Shown: positions 36,983 through 46,930, numbered from the stretch's first letter. The stretch: DNA of 64,000 bases from Bacteroidia bacterium (GCA_030158725.1 JAOASJ010000046.1:1-64000), one strand, 5' to 3'. The notes: generated by a model from the sequence alone, not told the origin. Program-made: numbers and translations.

Positions 36983-37921
36983 TTAGTGATTCTTTGCAGC
37001 CTGTATCAATTGAGGCAAAATCTCAAAAGCATCTCCGACGATTCCATAATCAGCAGCTTTAAAGAAAGGTGCTTCAGGATCTTTGTTGATTGCAACTATA
37101 ACTTTACTACTGCTAACTCCAGCAAGATGCTGAATAGCACCTGAAATACCAATAGCAATATACAAATTCGGTTTAATGGTGATACCTGTTTGACCAACGT
37201 GCTCGCCGTGTGGTCTCCAACCCATATCACTTACTGGTTTAGAACATGCTGTAGCAGCACCTAATAAATCAGCCAATTCTTCAACCATTCCCCAATTTTC
37301 TGGTCCTTTCATACCTCTACCTGCAGAAACTACTACCTCAGCCTCTGTTAAAGGAATTTTTCCAGCAGCCTTTGATGTAGATATAATTTGAGTAGAAGAG
37401 TTGCTTTGTTCTGCTGAAATATTTTCAACAGCAATGCTTTGATTGTTTTCAATCAATTCAGTGCTATTTGGCGTAATTGCAACAATTTTATTGGTCTTTT
37501 CAAGTTTTACATAGGCAAATCCTTTTCCAGAGAAAACACCACGTTTAACAGTAAATCCATTACTCATATCAGGATATGCTATAACATTTGTAGCTAATGA
37601 AGCATTCATACCTACTGCAATTCTTGGAGCAATTGATTTTGCTTCATATGTGTTTGCAATGACTAAAGTATTAATGCCTGCTTGTACAACTGCTTTGGTT
37701 ACAGCTTCTGAATACATTTGAGCATCAAAAGCATTTAATCCGTCTATTACGATTAATTTATTTACACCGTATTTGGCTAATTTATCTGATTCGCCTTCAT
37801 TTGGCTTGCCAACACAAATAGCGGTAACAGGACCGTTCTGAATTTTTGAAGCATAAGATGCTGCCTCTAATACTGATTTTTTAAAGATCCCCTCTGAATT
37901 TTCTGCGTATATTCCAGTCAT
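36983..37921 (-). CDS. etfA: electron transfer flavoprotein alpha subunit
   Basis: FAD-binding subunit of the EtfAB dimer, which passes electrons from acyl-CoA and related dehydrogenases to the quinone pool. The 312-residue protein has the C-terminal FAD-binding domain: VSAGRGMKGPENWG, SDMGWRPHGEHVGQTG, YIAIGISGAIQHLAG and VAINKDPEAPFF. It follows etfB with one base between the genes. No acyl-CoA dehydrogenase or ETF-quinone oxidoreductase lies in the window. Confidence 0.96.
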   Translation of the reverse strand: MTGIYAENSEGIFKKSVLEAASYASKIQNGPVTAICVGKPNEGESDKLAKYGVNKLIVIDGLNAFDAQMYSEAVTKAVVQAGINTLVIANTYEAKSIAPRIAVGMNASLATNVIAYPDMSNGFTVKRGVFSGKGFAYVKLEKTNKIVAITPNSTELIENNQSIAVENISAEQSNSSTQIISTSKAAGKIPLTEAEVVVSAGRGMKGPENWGMVEELADLLGAATACSKPVSDMGWRPHGEHVGQTGITIKPNLYIAIGISGAIQHLAGVSSSKVIVAINKDPEAPFFKAADYGIVGDAFEILPQLIQAAKNH

Positions 37922-37922
37922 A

Positions 37923-38663
37923 TTATGCGATTATTTTAGCTTCGTTTCTTAAAATGTCAATTAATTGGCCTGCTTGACTAGCATCAATCAAGCGCACTGC
38001 TTGCTTCGCTTGTGGACTTTCAAACAAACTGTAAGTACTGTTATTTTCAACAGATATTGCTTCAACAACTTGAAGTGGTTTTGTTCTTGCGGCCATTATA
38101 CCCTTCATGTTTGGTATTCTTGGTTCACATAAATCTTTTTGAGCACTTGCTACTACAGGTAATGCAGAGCTAATAGATTGTCTTCCACCATCAATGTCTC
38201 TTTCAAAAATTGCTTTTCCGTCTTGAACATCTATCTGTGTGCAAACGTTTACAGATGGCCATGATAACATAGCACCTAATAAACTGCAAACTTGACCACC
38301 ATTGTAATCAATACTTTCACGACCAGTTAATACCATATCATAACCATTGGCTTTTACAATGGCTGCAATTTGTTCTGCAACAAATTGACCATCTTTTGCT
38401 TCTGCATTAATTCTAATTGCATCGTTTGCGCCAATTGCTAATGCCTTACGTATAACTGCATCGGCATCTGCCAATCCAACAGTAGCAACGGTAACCGTTC
38501 CACCGTTTTTCTCTGTAAGTTCCAATGCTTTGGTTAAAGATAATTCATCATATGGATTGATGATAAACTGAACACCTTGTGTATTAAATTGGGTGTTGTT
38601 TTCTGTGAAAGTGATCTTTGTTGTGGTATCTGGAACCACGCTCATGCACACTAAAATTTTCAT
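37923..38663 (-). CDS. etfB: electron transfer flavoprotein beta subunit
   Basis: AMP-binding beta subunit of EtfAB. The 246-residue protein begins MKILVCMSVVPDTTTKI and shows INPYDELSLTKALEL, VLTGRESIDYNGGQVCSLLG and PNMKGIMAARTKP, all typical. First gene of the unit etfB-etfA-nuclease-lipoprotein on the minus strand, with its own -7 box 23 bases upstream. Confidence 0.96.
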   Translation of the reverse strand: MKILVCMSVVPDTTTKITFTENNTQFNTQGVQFIINPYDELSLTKALELTEKNGGTVTVATVGLADADAVIRKALAIGANDAIRINAEAKDGQFVAEQIAAIVKANGYDMVLTGRESIDYNGGQVCSLLGAMLSWPSVNVCTQIDVQDGKAIFERDIDGGRQSISSALPVVASAQKDLCEPRIPNMKGIMAARTKPLQVVEAISVENNSTYSLFESPQAKQAVRLIDASQAGQLIDILRNEAKIIA

Positions 38664-38686
38664 TTAAGATTAAAAAAATATTTTTG

Positions 38687-38694
38687 CAAAATTA
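38687..38694 (-). promoter_or_regulatory. -7 box TAATTTTG for etfB-etfA
   Basis: Exact TAnnTTTG match on the minus strand, 23 bases before the etfB ATG. No TTG at -33. Confidence 0.5.
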
Positions 38695-38752
38695 AGTATA
38701 AAAAATGCTAAGAAAAAATGAGTTTTGCAAAGTAATTAACAATATCCAATAT

Positions 38753-39064
38753 ATGGACAGAATCGATACCATCAAACAGCTGCTCACTGATAACCCCAAT
38801 GACATTTTTCTTAATTATGCCTTGGCTATGGAATACATGTCTTTATCCGATTGGAATTCATCTGTCATTCAACTTGAATGGATTCGAAATAACCATCCTG
38901 ACTATCTGCCACTGTATTATCAACTTGCCCACGTTTACGAAGAAATACAAGATACTGATATGGCCATAGAAGTGTATAATCAAGGCATTGAATTAGCTTC
39001 TAAATTATCAGATAAAAAAACAGAATTGGAACTTAAAAGCGCATTAGAAGAATTAATATTTTAA
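38753..39064 (+). CDS. small TPR-repeat protein
   Basis: A 103-residue cytoplasmic protein made of TPR-like helices (FLNYALAMEYMSLSDWNSSV, LYYQLAHVYEEIQDTDMAIE). An earlier ATG at 38705 is in frame, but the 16 added residues (MLRKNEFCKVINN...) do not look like part of the domain, so I prefer 38753. The thioesterase gene follows after eight bases, so the two are probably cotranscribed. Binding partner unknown. Confidence 0.7.
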   Translation: MDRIDTIKQLLTDNPNDIFLNYALAMEYMSLSDWNSSVIQLEWIRNNHPDYLPLYYQLAHVYEEIQDTDMAIEVYNQGIELASKLSDKKTELELKSALEELIF

Positions 39065-39072
39065 AATACAAT

Positions 39073-39519
39073 ATGGAATATACCAGTAAAAACCCTCACT
39101 TCAGACGAGATATGCTCATTAAAATGCAATCCAATCACTTTATGCAGCACCTCGGTTTCATGGTCACATCCATTGAACCAGGATACTTAGAAGGTGAACT
39201 TATTCTACAAAAAATTCATCTCCAACAAAATGGATTTGTTCACGGTGGAATTACTTCAACTCTTGCCGATATCGTTATGGGTTTTTCTGCTTTTACCCTC
39301 GTTGCTGAAGGGGAAGGTACCGTTACCTCTGATTTGAAAATTGCTTACTTAAGACCTGGGGTTGGTACCAAAATAATTGCTAAGGGTAGGGTCATAAAAC
39401 CGGGAAACTTATTGCATTATTGTGAATCTGATATCTATTGTGTGCATCCGGAAAAAGGAGAGGTTCTTATCGCCAGAGGTTATTCAACCATGTGTGTTGT
39501 AAAACACCCTGTTGTGTAA
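39073..39519 (+). CDS. PaaI-like hotdog thioesterase
   Basis: A 148-residue hotdog-fold protein, probably hydrolysing an acyl-CoA thioester. The active-site segment is QNGFVHGGITSTLADIVMG, followed by TSDLKIAYLRPG and GRVIKPG, as in the PaaI/YdiI group. The substrate is unknown. It directly abuts the convergent nadE gene (no bases between the two stop codons). Confidence 0.88.
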   Translation: MEYTSKNPHFRRDMLIKMQSNHFMQHLGFMVTSIEPGYLEGELILQKIHLQQNGFVHGGITSTLADIVMGFSAFTLVAEGEGTVTSDLKIAYLRPGVGTKIIAKGRVIKPGNLLHYCESDIYCVHPEKGEVLIARGYSTMCVVKHPVV

Positions 39520-41142
39520 TTACCACTTGCTGACTAAAGGAATTTGTCTTCCTCTGCCAAATGCTTTTGAACTAACCCTAATAATTGGAGGTGCTTGAAA
39601 ACGTTTGTATTCATTGCGATTCACCATGCCAATAATTCGTGATACCAATGTGGAATCAAAACCCAATTTCACAATTTCTTCTAAACCTTTTTGTTTTTCA
39701 ATATACAATTCGAGTATTTGGTCAAGTATTGAATAGTCTGGCAAACTATCGCTGTCTTTTTGATTTGGTCTTAGTTCCGCACTCGGTGCTTTGTCAATAA
39801 TTGAGTATGGTATGATTTCCTTGTCTTTATTTATAAATCTGGCCAATTTATAGACATCCGTTTTATAAACATCTCCCATAACACTCAAACTGCCACACAT
39901 GTCACCATACAAAGTGGTATAGCCGACAGACATTTCACTTTTATTACTAGTGTTTAACAATATATGGCCAAATTTATTGCTAATAGCCATAAGCAATACT
40001 GCGCGACTTCTAGCTTGTATATTTTCTTCTGCCAAACCAAATTCTAAGCCTTCAAACATTGGTTTTAAAGTTGCCCCAAATGATTCAAATACATTCGAAA
40101 TCGGCAACACTTCATAAGAATTCCCTAAGTTCTCTGATAATTGTCTTGCATCTACTACACTGCCTTCACTGCTAAAGTCAGAAGGCATTAATATTGCTTT
40201 TACATTTTCTGCCCCAATAGCACGTGAAGCTAAAGCTTGAACTACCGCTGAATCAATACCACCAGAGGAACCCAATATGGCTTTAGTAAATCCCATTTTA
40301 TTAAAGAAGTTCTGTATCCCGTAAATCAATGCCTCATGCATTAATTCTGTAGCATCCCTTTCTTTAAATTCTAACTCATCGTAATTCTTATCCGTTTCAA
40401 AAATTCTAAAATCTTCTTTGAAATCTTCACATTGCAAAATCAATTTACCATGCTTGTCAATTACCATTGAGTTTCCATCAAACACGATATCAGTGTGCAC
40501 TCCTGTTTGATTTACATACACCAAAGGAACTGAATATCGCATGCACGCGTTTTGCAATACTTTAAACCGTTCTAATTTCTTATTAATGTTAAATGGTGAA
40601 GCAGAAATATTTATCAATAAATCAGGATTACTCTTGCTTAATTCATCTAATGGATTTCCTAAATAATTAAAACGATCCATCTCAAACCACAAGTCCTCAC
40701 ATATGGTAATGGCCACTTTTTTGCCATTTAAATCTATGGTTTTGAAAATAGAATTTTCTTCAAAATACCTAGCCTCATTAAATATATCGTACGTTGGCAA
40801 TAATGTTTTATGAACAGTATCCTTTATAATACCGTCTTGTAAAATACAAGCAGAATTGTAAAGCTTTCTTCCATTCTTACTTGCATTAAAAGTCGGAGAT
40901 CCTACAATTATAGTAATGCCAATTGCATGTTTTGCAATCTCTTCAACGGCTTGAGTACATTCATTTACAAAATGTGTGTAATCTAATAAGTCATCAGGAG
41001 AATAGGCGCAAATTGAAAGTTCACTAAAAACCACCAATTCTGCTCCTGAGTCTTTTGCTTTATTAAGCGCAACGATTATCTTTTCTTTATTTCCAACTAT
41101 ATCTGCTATGGTATAGTTTAGCTGCGCTAAAGCAATTTTCAT
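39520..41142 (-). CDS. nadE: glutamine-dependent NAD+ synthase
   Basis: Last step of NAD synthesis: amidation of nicotinic acid adenine dinucleotide using glutamine. The 540-residue protein has an N-terminal nitrilase-type glutaminase domain (Glu in FSELSICAYSPDDLL, Lys in HKTLLPTYDIFNEARYF, Cys in VAITICEDLW) and a C-terminal synthase domain with the ATP-binding LGSSGGIDSAVVQALA, plus the later GDMCGSLSVMGDVYKTDVY. Both catalytic sets are complete. It lies 26 bases downstream of an outer-membrane protein gene and near gldB, an arrangement also found in other gliding Bacteroidota. Confidence 0.96.
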   Translation of the reverse strand: MKIALAQLNYTIADIVGNKEKIIVALNKAKDSGAELVVFSELSICAYSPDDLLDYTHFVNECTQAVEEIAKHAIGITIIVGSPTFNASKNGRKLYNSACILQDGIIKDTVHKTLLPTYDIFNEARYFEENSIFKTIDLNGKKVAITICEDLWFEMDRFNYLGNPLDELSKSNPDLLINISASPFNINKKLERFKVLQNACMRYSVPLVYVNQTGVHTDIVFDGNSMVIDKHGKLILQCEDFKEDFRIFETDKNYDELEFKERDATELMHEALIYGIQNFFNKMGFTKAILGSSGGIDSAVVQALASRAIGAENVKAILMPSDFSSEGSVVDARQLSENLGNSYEVLPISNVFESFGATLKPMFEGLEFGLAEENIQARSRAVLLMAISNKFGHILLNTSNKSEMSVGYTTLYGDMCGSLSVMGDVYKTDVYKLARFINKDKEIIPYSIIDKAPSAELRPNQKDSDSLPDYSILDQILELYIEKQKGLEEIVKLGFDSTLVSRIIGMVNRNEYKRFQAPPIIRVSSKAFGRGRQIPLVSKW

Positions 41143-41168
41143 TTAAGTGGTAATCTTATGGTATTTAA

Positions 41169-41915
41169 TTAAAAAAAGAATCCCAATTCTAGACCCATTA
41201 CGTTGTTAATCATTTTAGATTTTTTGTCATCTAAAATGTCGGTAAATCCATTGTTAAATCTGATACCTGCATAGAAACTAGTGTTGCCACTTAAATTGTA
41301 TTCTATACCTGCACCAATAATCATTGAGGCTCTTAAAAAATTGATGTCATCAATATGTCTAGTAAAATCTAGATAATTGTTATTTGCATCATTGGGAATA
41401 AACTTTTCTTCAGATGGGTAATTCTTGGTTCCGGTATTTGCAGGTGTTGCTAAAACAGTAACATTGTTGCCAATTAAAAATCCTGGTGCTATACCAAATT
41501 GTCCCCAGTAACGCATACCATTGCTTTCTTTGGTTCTGATCTTGAATGTTAAAGGAATTTCTATGTATTTAAGATTGTATTTGTAGCTGATTTTATTGTA
41601 ATCCTGAGAACTACCTGTGCTAGGAAGGGTATAAATTGAATCAGATTTTAATTTCATAGAATTACTCATAGTGGTAATATTCAACTCAGGTGTAAAGAAA
41701 TAATTTTCTGCCAAACGGATATCTGACATTAAACCAAAAGAAAATCCAATTCCTGTTCCATCCTTTTGGACATCGCTACTGACACCTTTGGTCCAATCAA
41801 AACCTGGAATGATTTTAAAGCCAATTCTAAAGTCCCTGTCGTCCTGTGCGTTTGATTTTAATGAGAAAATTGTAAGTCCAATCAATAAAAAAGTATACTT
41901 TAACGTTGTTTTCAT
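41169..41915 (-). CDS. outer-membrane beta-barrel (PorT-like) protein
   Basis: A 248-residue outer-membrane protein with a signal peptide (MKTTLKYTFLLIGLTIFSLKSNAQ) and alternating amphipathic strands ending in Phe (GLELGFFF), as in eight-stranded barrels of the Bacteroidota PorT-like or generic OMP_b-brl family. The start at 41960 would add 15 residues and overlap gldB; the ATG at 41915 gives a clean signal peptide. Divergent from gldB with 27 bases between starts. Specific function unknown. Confidence 0.75.
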   Translation of the reverse strand: MKTTLKYTFLLIGLTIFSLKSNAQDDRDFRIGFKIIPGFDWTKGVSSDVQKDGTGIGFSFGLMSDIRLAENYFFTPELNITTMSNSMKLKSDSIYTLPSTGSSQDYNKISYKYNLKYIEIPLTFKIRTKESNGMRYWGQFGIAPGFLIGNNVTVLATPANTGTKNYPSEEKFIPNDANNNYLDFTRHIDDINFLRASMIIGAGIEYNLSGNTSFYAGIRFNNGFTDILDDKKSKMINNVMGLELGFFF

Positions 41916-41942
41916 GCTGATAATGATTTTATTTGCACAAAA

Positions 41943-42956
41943 ATGAACAAAATAATTCAATTTTCTATTACTACAAGTGTAGTATTTATCATGTTATTCT
42001 TAACATCATGTCATTCTAACAAATTAGATATCAATACAGATGATATAGAAGTGAAATTAGATATTAGACATTTTGAAAATGACCTATTTGAAAATAAACT
42101 AAATGATTATCAAAGTTTTTCAAATAAATATCCATTCTTCCTCACCGATTACAACAAAGGTATCATCGGATTTCCTGGAAATGAACAAGAGGCTTTCCAA
42201 CAATTAATGCTTTTCAAAACAGATGTAAATGCTAAAAAAGTTTATAGTTTTGTGAAAGAAAAATTCGGCAACTTTAAGCCTTATGAAGATGAATTGACTG
42301 AGTCATACAAAAGGTTTAAATATTTTTTTCCTGATGAAAAAATTCCAACAATAATTACATACACCAGTAATTTTAGTTTCTATGTGAATCCTGTTGGACA
42401 AGATTATATAGGCATTGCTCTTGACATGCATTTGGGACAAGATTTCAAACCATATGAATATACCAATATCGAACTTTATTGGCGTAAAATATTAATTCCT
42501 CAAACCATTGTTACCAATCAAATGCTTGCCCATGCTAACGATTTGTTTCTAAAAACCAACAAAGCAAAAAACTTTACAGATGAAATGGTTTATTATGGCA
42601 AACTTCTTTATTTTCTTGATGCTGTAGCACCGAATGTTCCCGATCATATTAAAATAGGCATGACCCAAGCTGAATTTGATTGGTGTAAAAAAGAAGAACA
42701 CAACATTTGGGCATTTATCATTAAAGAAAAATATCTATTCGATACAGACAAAAGACGTTTTGAACGTTTGTTAAAAGAGGGGCCAAAAACCATCGCCAGC
42801 GGCATTCCACCTGACGCTCCAGCTATGATTGGTCGCTATGTTGGTTGGATGGCTGTAAGAATGTATATGAACGAAAACAATTCAGTAGATTTAAAAACTT
42901 TGATGAACAATAATAACGCTGAATTGATTCTTCAAGAAAGTGGCTATAAGCCTTAA
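41943..42956 (+). CDS. gldB: gliding motility lipoprotein GldB
   Basis: Lipoprotein required for gliding and for the type IX secretion system in Flavobacterium. The 337-residue protein has a lipoprotein signal (lipobox FLTSCHSN) and the GldB body: DIRHFENDLFE, YTSNFSFYVNPVG, YIGIALDMHLG, ELYWRKILIPQTIVTNQMLAH, GRYVGWMAVRMYM. gldC, often adjacent, is not here; nadE is the neighbour on the other strand. Its stop directly abuts that of the convergent trkH. Confidence 0.88.
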   Translation: MNKIIQFSITTSVVFIMLFLTSCHSNKLDINTDDIEVKLDIRHFENDLFENKLNDYQSFSNKYPFFLTDYNKGIIGFPGNEQEAFQQLMLFKTDVNAKKVYSFVKEKFGNFKPYEDELTESYKRFKYFFPDEKIPTIITYTSNFSFYVNPVGQDYIGIALDMHLGQDFKPYEYTNIELYWRKILIPQTIVTNQMLAHANDLFLKTNKAKNFTDEMVYYGKLLYFLDAVAPNVPDHIKIGMTQAEFDWCKKEEHNIWAFIIKEKYLFDTDKRRFERLLKEGPKTIASGIPPDAPAMIGRYVGWMAVRMYMNENNSVDLKTLMNNNNAELILQESGYKP

Positions 42957-44756
42957 TTATCCAATATTCATATGCGTTGTCGCATATTTGTAATCGGCAT
43001 TTATTGCTTTTTCACTTAATGAATAAGCCAAAGTAACGATTCCAACTCTTCCCACAAACATTGCAATTGTTAATGTTACTTTACTAGCATCTGAAAGTCC
43101 TGATGTTATACCGGTACTTAAACCAACAGTTGCAAAGGCAGAAACTGCTTCATAGGCCAATCTAACCAATTCAATTCCTTTATCTGTAAAGGATAAAACA
43201 GTTATAACCAATAAAACAAAAAGTCCAGAAAATATCACGACAGCAAAAGCTTTGTATATTAAGTCTTGGGCAATACTGCGGTTACCTAATGTCATTTCTC
43301 TTTTACCTCTAATGGTGCCAATAATTGCAACCATCATTATAACAAATGTACTTGTTTTAATACCACCACCGGTAGAAGCAGAGGATGCTCCAATAAACAT
43401 TAAAAACATTGAAAGTAATAACAATGTATTGGGTAAATGTTCCAAATTGATGCTGTTAAAACCACTTGTCCTGAGATTAATAGATTGAAAAAAGCAAATT
43501 GCTATTTGAGCAATAGGTGAATGTTTAGGAAATATTGAATCATCCAATAAGAAATAAAATGAGGCCATCCCAACTAAAATCAAGGCAATACTCATATAGA
43601 TAGAAACCTTAGAACTCAATTTCCACTCTCTCCATGGCTCTTTTAATCTTATTCTTAACATTAAAGGGGAGAAGACGTCTCTAATAACTGGAAAACCTAA
43701 ACTGCCAAAAAAGATAATTACACCCACAAATATGTGAAGCATATATAATTCTGATATCAATGGAGTCTCAAAATTATATTCCAATGTACTAAAGCCTGCA
43801 TTGCAAAATGCCGAAACACTGTGAAAAATTGAAGTGTAAATTTTTTCGCCAGGACTTGAGAATTGATAATCACCCCACAATACATAAATACCTAGAGCAC
43901 CTAGTCCTTCAATTAAGAAGGTCATGATTAATATTCTCTTAATCAAATAATAGCTACCACTAATGTTTTCAGCATCTAACAATTCGTTCATTGCAATTTG
44001 ATGCTTAACTCCAATTCCTTTTTTAATAAAGGAAGCAAAAAACGAAGCAAAGGTTAAAATTCCAATTCCCCCTAATTGTATTAAAAGTAAAATAATTATT
44101 TGTCCTTTAATATTGAAAAAAGTAGCTGTATTAACAACAGTCAATCCAGTTACACAACTAGCACTTCCTGCTGTGAAAACAGCATCTACAAAATTCAAAG
44201 GATTTCCAGTATGGTTAAAACCTGGTAAAGTTAATAATACACCACCTCCTAAAATTAATATTACAAATGAAATAATAAAAAGAGTAGTAGGTTTAAGCTT
44301 TGAGGTATAGATTGAATTGATTGATTTCACCAATTCTATACCTGCGAAAAACAATAAAAAGAATTGAATAAAGAAATGGTAAATAGCCCTGTAATTAACT
44401 ATTCCTAAACGGATTAATAACTTCTCTAAAATAGGGTGCCCAAACAAGAAATAACTAACACCATCGTATATAACCAATAGTATTAAAATGCCTTCTAATG
44501 CATTGCTGCTAAGAAAACTTTGTTTGTCCTTTGCAAGTGTTAAACGAATTAAAAAACCAATAATAAAAACCAAATAAAAGAAACGGGTTGTCAGAATTAT
44601 CAACTTAATGTTTTCTTCTGTATGGTTAAAACCAAATCGATAAACCATTACCCCTAAAACCAATAGTGAGGAAATTAATGTTAAGATTCTTAATAACCTT
44701 AAAATGATTTCTTCATTCTTGAATAAGAAATAGGATATCTTCTTTTTATAATTCAA
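42957..44756 (-). CDS. TrkH/KtrB-family potassium transporter
   Basis: A 599-residue membrane protein that imports K+. Four pore-loop selectivity regions are visible: GSASCVTGLTV, SAFCNAGFST, LRTSGFNSI and SAFATVGLSTG. The N-terminus has about four extra membrane helices before the first pore loop, making it longer than E. coli TrkH, as is usual in this phylum. The regulatory TrkA partner is not adjacent. Third gene of a run aminotransferase-heptose kinase-trkH, nine bases after the kinase. Confidence 0.92.
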   Translation of the reverse strand: MNYKKKISYFLFKNEEIILRLLRILTLISSLLVLGVMVYRFGFNHTEENIKLIILTTRFFYLVFIIGFLIRLTLAKDKQSFLSSNALEGILILLVIYDGVSYFLFGHPILEKLLIRLGIVNYRAIYHFFIQFFLLFFAGIELVKSINSIYTSKLKPTTLFIISFVILILGGGVLLTLPGFNHTGNPLNFVDAVFTAGSASCVTGLTVVNTATFFNIKGQIIILLLIQLGGIGILTFASFFASFIKKGIGVKHQIAMNELLDAENISGSYYLIKRILIMTFLIEGLGALGIYVLWGDYQFSSPGEKIYTSIFHSVSAFCNAGFSTLEYNFETPLISELYMLHIFVGVIIFFGSLGFPVIRDVFSPLMLRIRLKEPWREWKLSSKVSIYMSIALILVGMASFYFLLDDSIFPKHSPIAQIAICFFQSINLRTSGFNSINLEHLPNTLLLLSMFLMFIGASSASTGGGIKTSTFVIMMVAIIGTIRGKREMTLGNRSIAQDLIYKAFAVVIFSGLFVLLVITVLSFTDKGIELVRLAYEAVSAFATVGLSTGITSGLSDASKVTLTIAMFVGRVGIVTLAYSLSEKAINADYKYATTHMNIG

Positions 44757-44765
44757 TTTGGAATT

Positions 44766-45737
44766 TTAGTTTAGATAACTAGATTCTTTCTTTAATTTTT
44801 CTATGCTGATTGGCACTACACCGCTTTCTTCGCAGACTAAACCACCGGCTAAATTTGACAATTCAGCTAAAATGCCCATTTCTACTTTACATGCCAAACA
44901 CAATGAAGCAACGCTTATTACAGTATCACCGGCACCACTTACATCTGAAATGTTTCTAATGTGGGCTGGGATAAAATTGAAGTCATTGTGATCGGTCACC
45001 ATTACACCATCTTCACTCAAAGTAACCATGGTATAAGTGTTATTCAATTTTTCATTTAACGCCAACACCAAGTCAACTAAGTTTTCTTTTTTCTTTAAAT
45101 TTAAGTCGCTGTTTAAACCTTCTTTAATCTCTTTTAAATTGGGCTTAAATAGTGTAACATTTTTATAAGCTAAAAAGTTTTTCTTTTTTGGATCAACAGC
45201 CACTGGTTTTCCTGCTTTAACAGCAATATCAATTAAAAGTGGAATATTCTGTTCTGTTAAAACCCCTTTGTTATAGTCTTCTAAAATTACAACATCACAT
45301 TTATTGATTTGTGCTTTAAATGCTTTTAATAATTTTTCGTTTTCAGTATTATTAATATCACTCAACATCTCTTGATCCATTCTAAGTAGCTGATGTTTGT
45401 TACCAATAATTCTTGTTTTCGTTGTAGTCTTCCTGTTTTTTGATTGTACAATTCCTGCAATTGGCATTTTGCTGTTTTGCATTAATTCAATCAATGCATC
45501 GCCATCTTCATCCTTACCAATCACAGAACATAAAATTGGAATAGCTTTTAAAGCAATAATATTAATTGCTACATTGGCTGCTCCTCCCAAACGCATATCC
45601 CTTTCATCAATATTTACAACTGGAACTGGTGCCTCTGGTGAAATACGATCTACCTTGCCCATGATGTATGCGTCTATCATTACATCACCAACTATAAGTA
45701 CCCGTTTTCCTTTAAATTCATTAATAAGATCTTCCAT
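44766..45737 (-). CDS. hldA: D-glycero-beta-D-manno-heptose-7-phosphate kinase (single-domain RfaE1)
   Basis: PfkB-family kinase of the ADP-heptose pathway for lipopolysaccharide inner core. The 323-residue protein has VLIVGDVMIDAYIMG, RISPEAPVPVV, the KLGGAANVA-type motif RLGGAANVAINI, KPNLKEIKEGL and the catalytic SGAGDTVIS. It lacks the nucleotidyltransferase domain of E. coli HldE, so it corresponds to the stand-alone kinase. Together with kdsA it supports heptose/KDO-type LPS. Five bases after the aminotransferase gene. Confidence 0.88.
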   Translation of the reverse strand: MEDLINEFKGKRVLIVGDVMIDAYIMGKVDRISPEAPVPVVNIDERDMRLGGAANVAINIIALKAIPILCSVIGKDEDGDALIELMQNSKMPIAGIVQSKNRKTTTKTRIIGNKHQLLRMDQEMLSDINNTENEKLLKAFKAQINKCDVVILEDYNKGVLTEQNIPLLIDIAVKAGKPVAVDPKKKNFLAYKNVTLFKPNLKEIKEGLNSDLNLKKKENLVDLVLALNEKLNNTYTMVTLSEDGVMVTDHNDFNFIPAHIRNISDVSGAGDTVISVASLCLACKVEMGILAELSNLAGGLVCEESGVVPISIEKLKKESSYLN

Positions 45738-45742
45738 CTTGG

Positions 45743-46930
45743 TTATTTTAAAGACATTAAAGCTTGTTTAATCCTTTCCATTGCTTTCATTAGATTCTCC
45801 TCACTTGTAGCATAGGACATTCTAATACAATTATCGTTTCCAAAAGCAGAACCTGCTACTGTTACAACATAAACTTCATTTAACAAAAACATACATAAAT
45901 CCTGAGAATTTTTGATTGTATGTCCATTATGCGACTTGCCAAAAAATGCACTAACATCTGGAAATAAATAAAATGCTCCAGGAGGTAAACTAAGTTTTAA
46001 ACCTGGAATTTCTTTTAAAATATTATAGCATAAATCTCTTCTTACTTTGAATGCATCGCGCATTCTGTAGGTAGGAGTAAGGTCGCTATTCAATGCTGCA
46101 ATTGCAGCTTTTTGTGCAATTGAATTTGTACCACTGGTAAATTGACTTTGTAGTTTTTCGCAGGCATATGCAATAGCCTTAGGTGCTCCAATGTATCCTA
46201 TACGCCATCCAGTCATTGAAAATGCTTTTGAAACCCCATTAACCGTTACGGTTCTGTTGATTAATGTTCCATAGTTAGCAATGCTGTAATGTTTGCCACC
46301 AAAATTAATGTGTTCGTAAATCTCATCACTAATAATGTAGATATGGGGATGTCTTTCAAATACATCTGCTAAAGCTTTTAATTCATCTTCAGTATAGATC
46401 ATGCCACTAGGATTATTCGGACTACTAAACATAAACAACTTTGTTTTATTCGTAATCTTTTCCTCTAGTTGAGCTGGAGTTATTTTGTAGTTCGATTCAA
46501 CATCCGTATCAATAAACACATTTACACCTTCTGCTAAATTTACCATATCCGCATAACTCACCCAAAATGGTCTTGGGATAATTACTTCATCACCAGGATT
46601 AACAAGTGACAATACTGCATTCATTATGGAATTCTTTGCGCCTGTACTTACAACGATCTGATCTGTATTGTAAACCAAACCATTTTCACGCAAAAATTTT
46701 GCAGATATTGCTTCCTTTAAGTCTGGAATACCAGCTACCGGAGTGTAAAATGTAAAGTTATCATTTATTGCAGCAATTGCAGCAATTTTAATATGGTCAG
46801 GTGTGTAAAAATCAGGCTCGCCAAAACTTAAACTTATAATGTCTTTGCCTTCTGCTTTTAATGCTCGACCTAATTTGGCCATTGCAATTGTCTCTGATTC
46901 AGATATGCGATTTAACCTGTCGGCTATCAT
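45743..46930 (-). CDS. class I PLP-dependent aminotransferase (aspartate type)
   Basis: A 395-residue fold type I aminotransferase, most likely aspartate or broad amino acid transaminase. Motifs: SFGEPDFYTP, FSSPNNPSGMIY, ISDEIYEHI, VNGVSKAFSMTGWRIGY with the PLP Lys, and the Arg in CIRMSYATS. I start at the ATG at 46930; the eight extra residues from a TTG at 46954 are not family-like. First gene of the run with the heptose kinase and trkH, downstream of a TAGGTTTG box and a palindrome. Confidence 0.9.
   Translation of the reverse strand: MIADRLNRISESETIAMAKLGRALKAEGKDIISLSFGEPDFYTPDHIKIAAIAAINDNFTFYTPVAGIPDLKEAISAKFLRENGLVYNTDQIVVSTGAKNSIMNAVLSLVNPGDEVIIPRPFWVSYADMVNLAEGVNVFIDTDVESNYKITPAQLEEKITNKTKLFMFSSPNNPSGMIYTEDELKALADVFERHPHIYIISDEIYEHINFGGKHYSIANYGTLINRTVTVNGVSKAFSMTGWRIGYIGAPKAIAYACEKLQSQFTSGTNSIAQKAAIAALNSDLTPTYRMRDAFKVRRDLCYNILKEIPGLKLSLPPGAFYLFPDVSAFFGKSHNGHTIKNSQDLCMFLLNEVYVVTVAGSAFGNDNCIRMSYATSEENLMKAMERIKQALMSLK

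Noticed and set aside
45397-45771. Plus-strand ORF of 124 codons over the heptose kinase start
   Set aside because: Antisense shadow, hydrophobic composition due to reverse reading of kinase codons.
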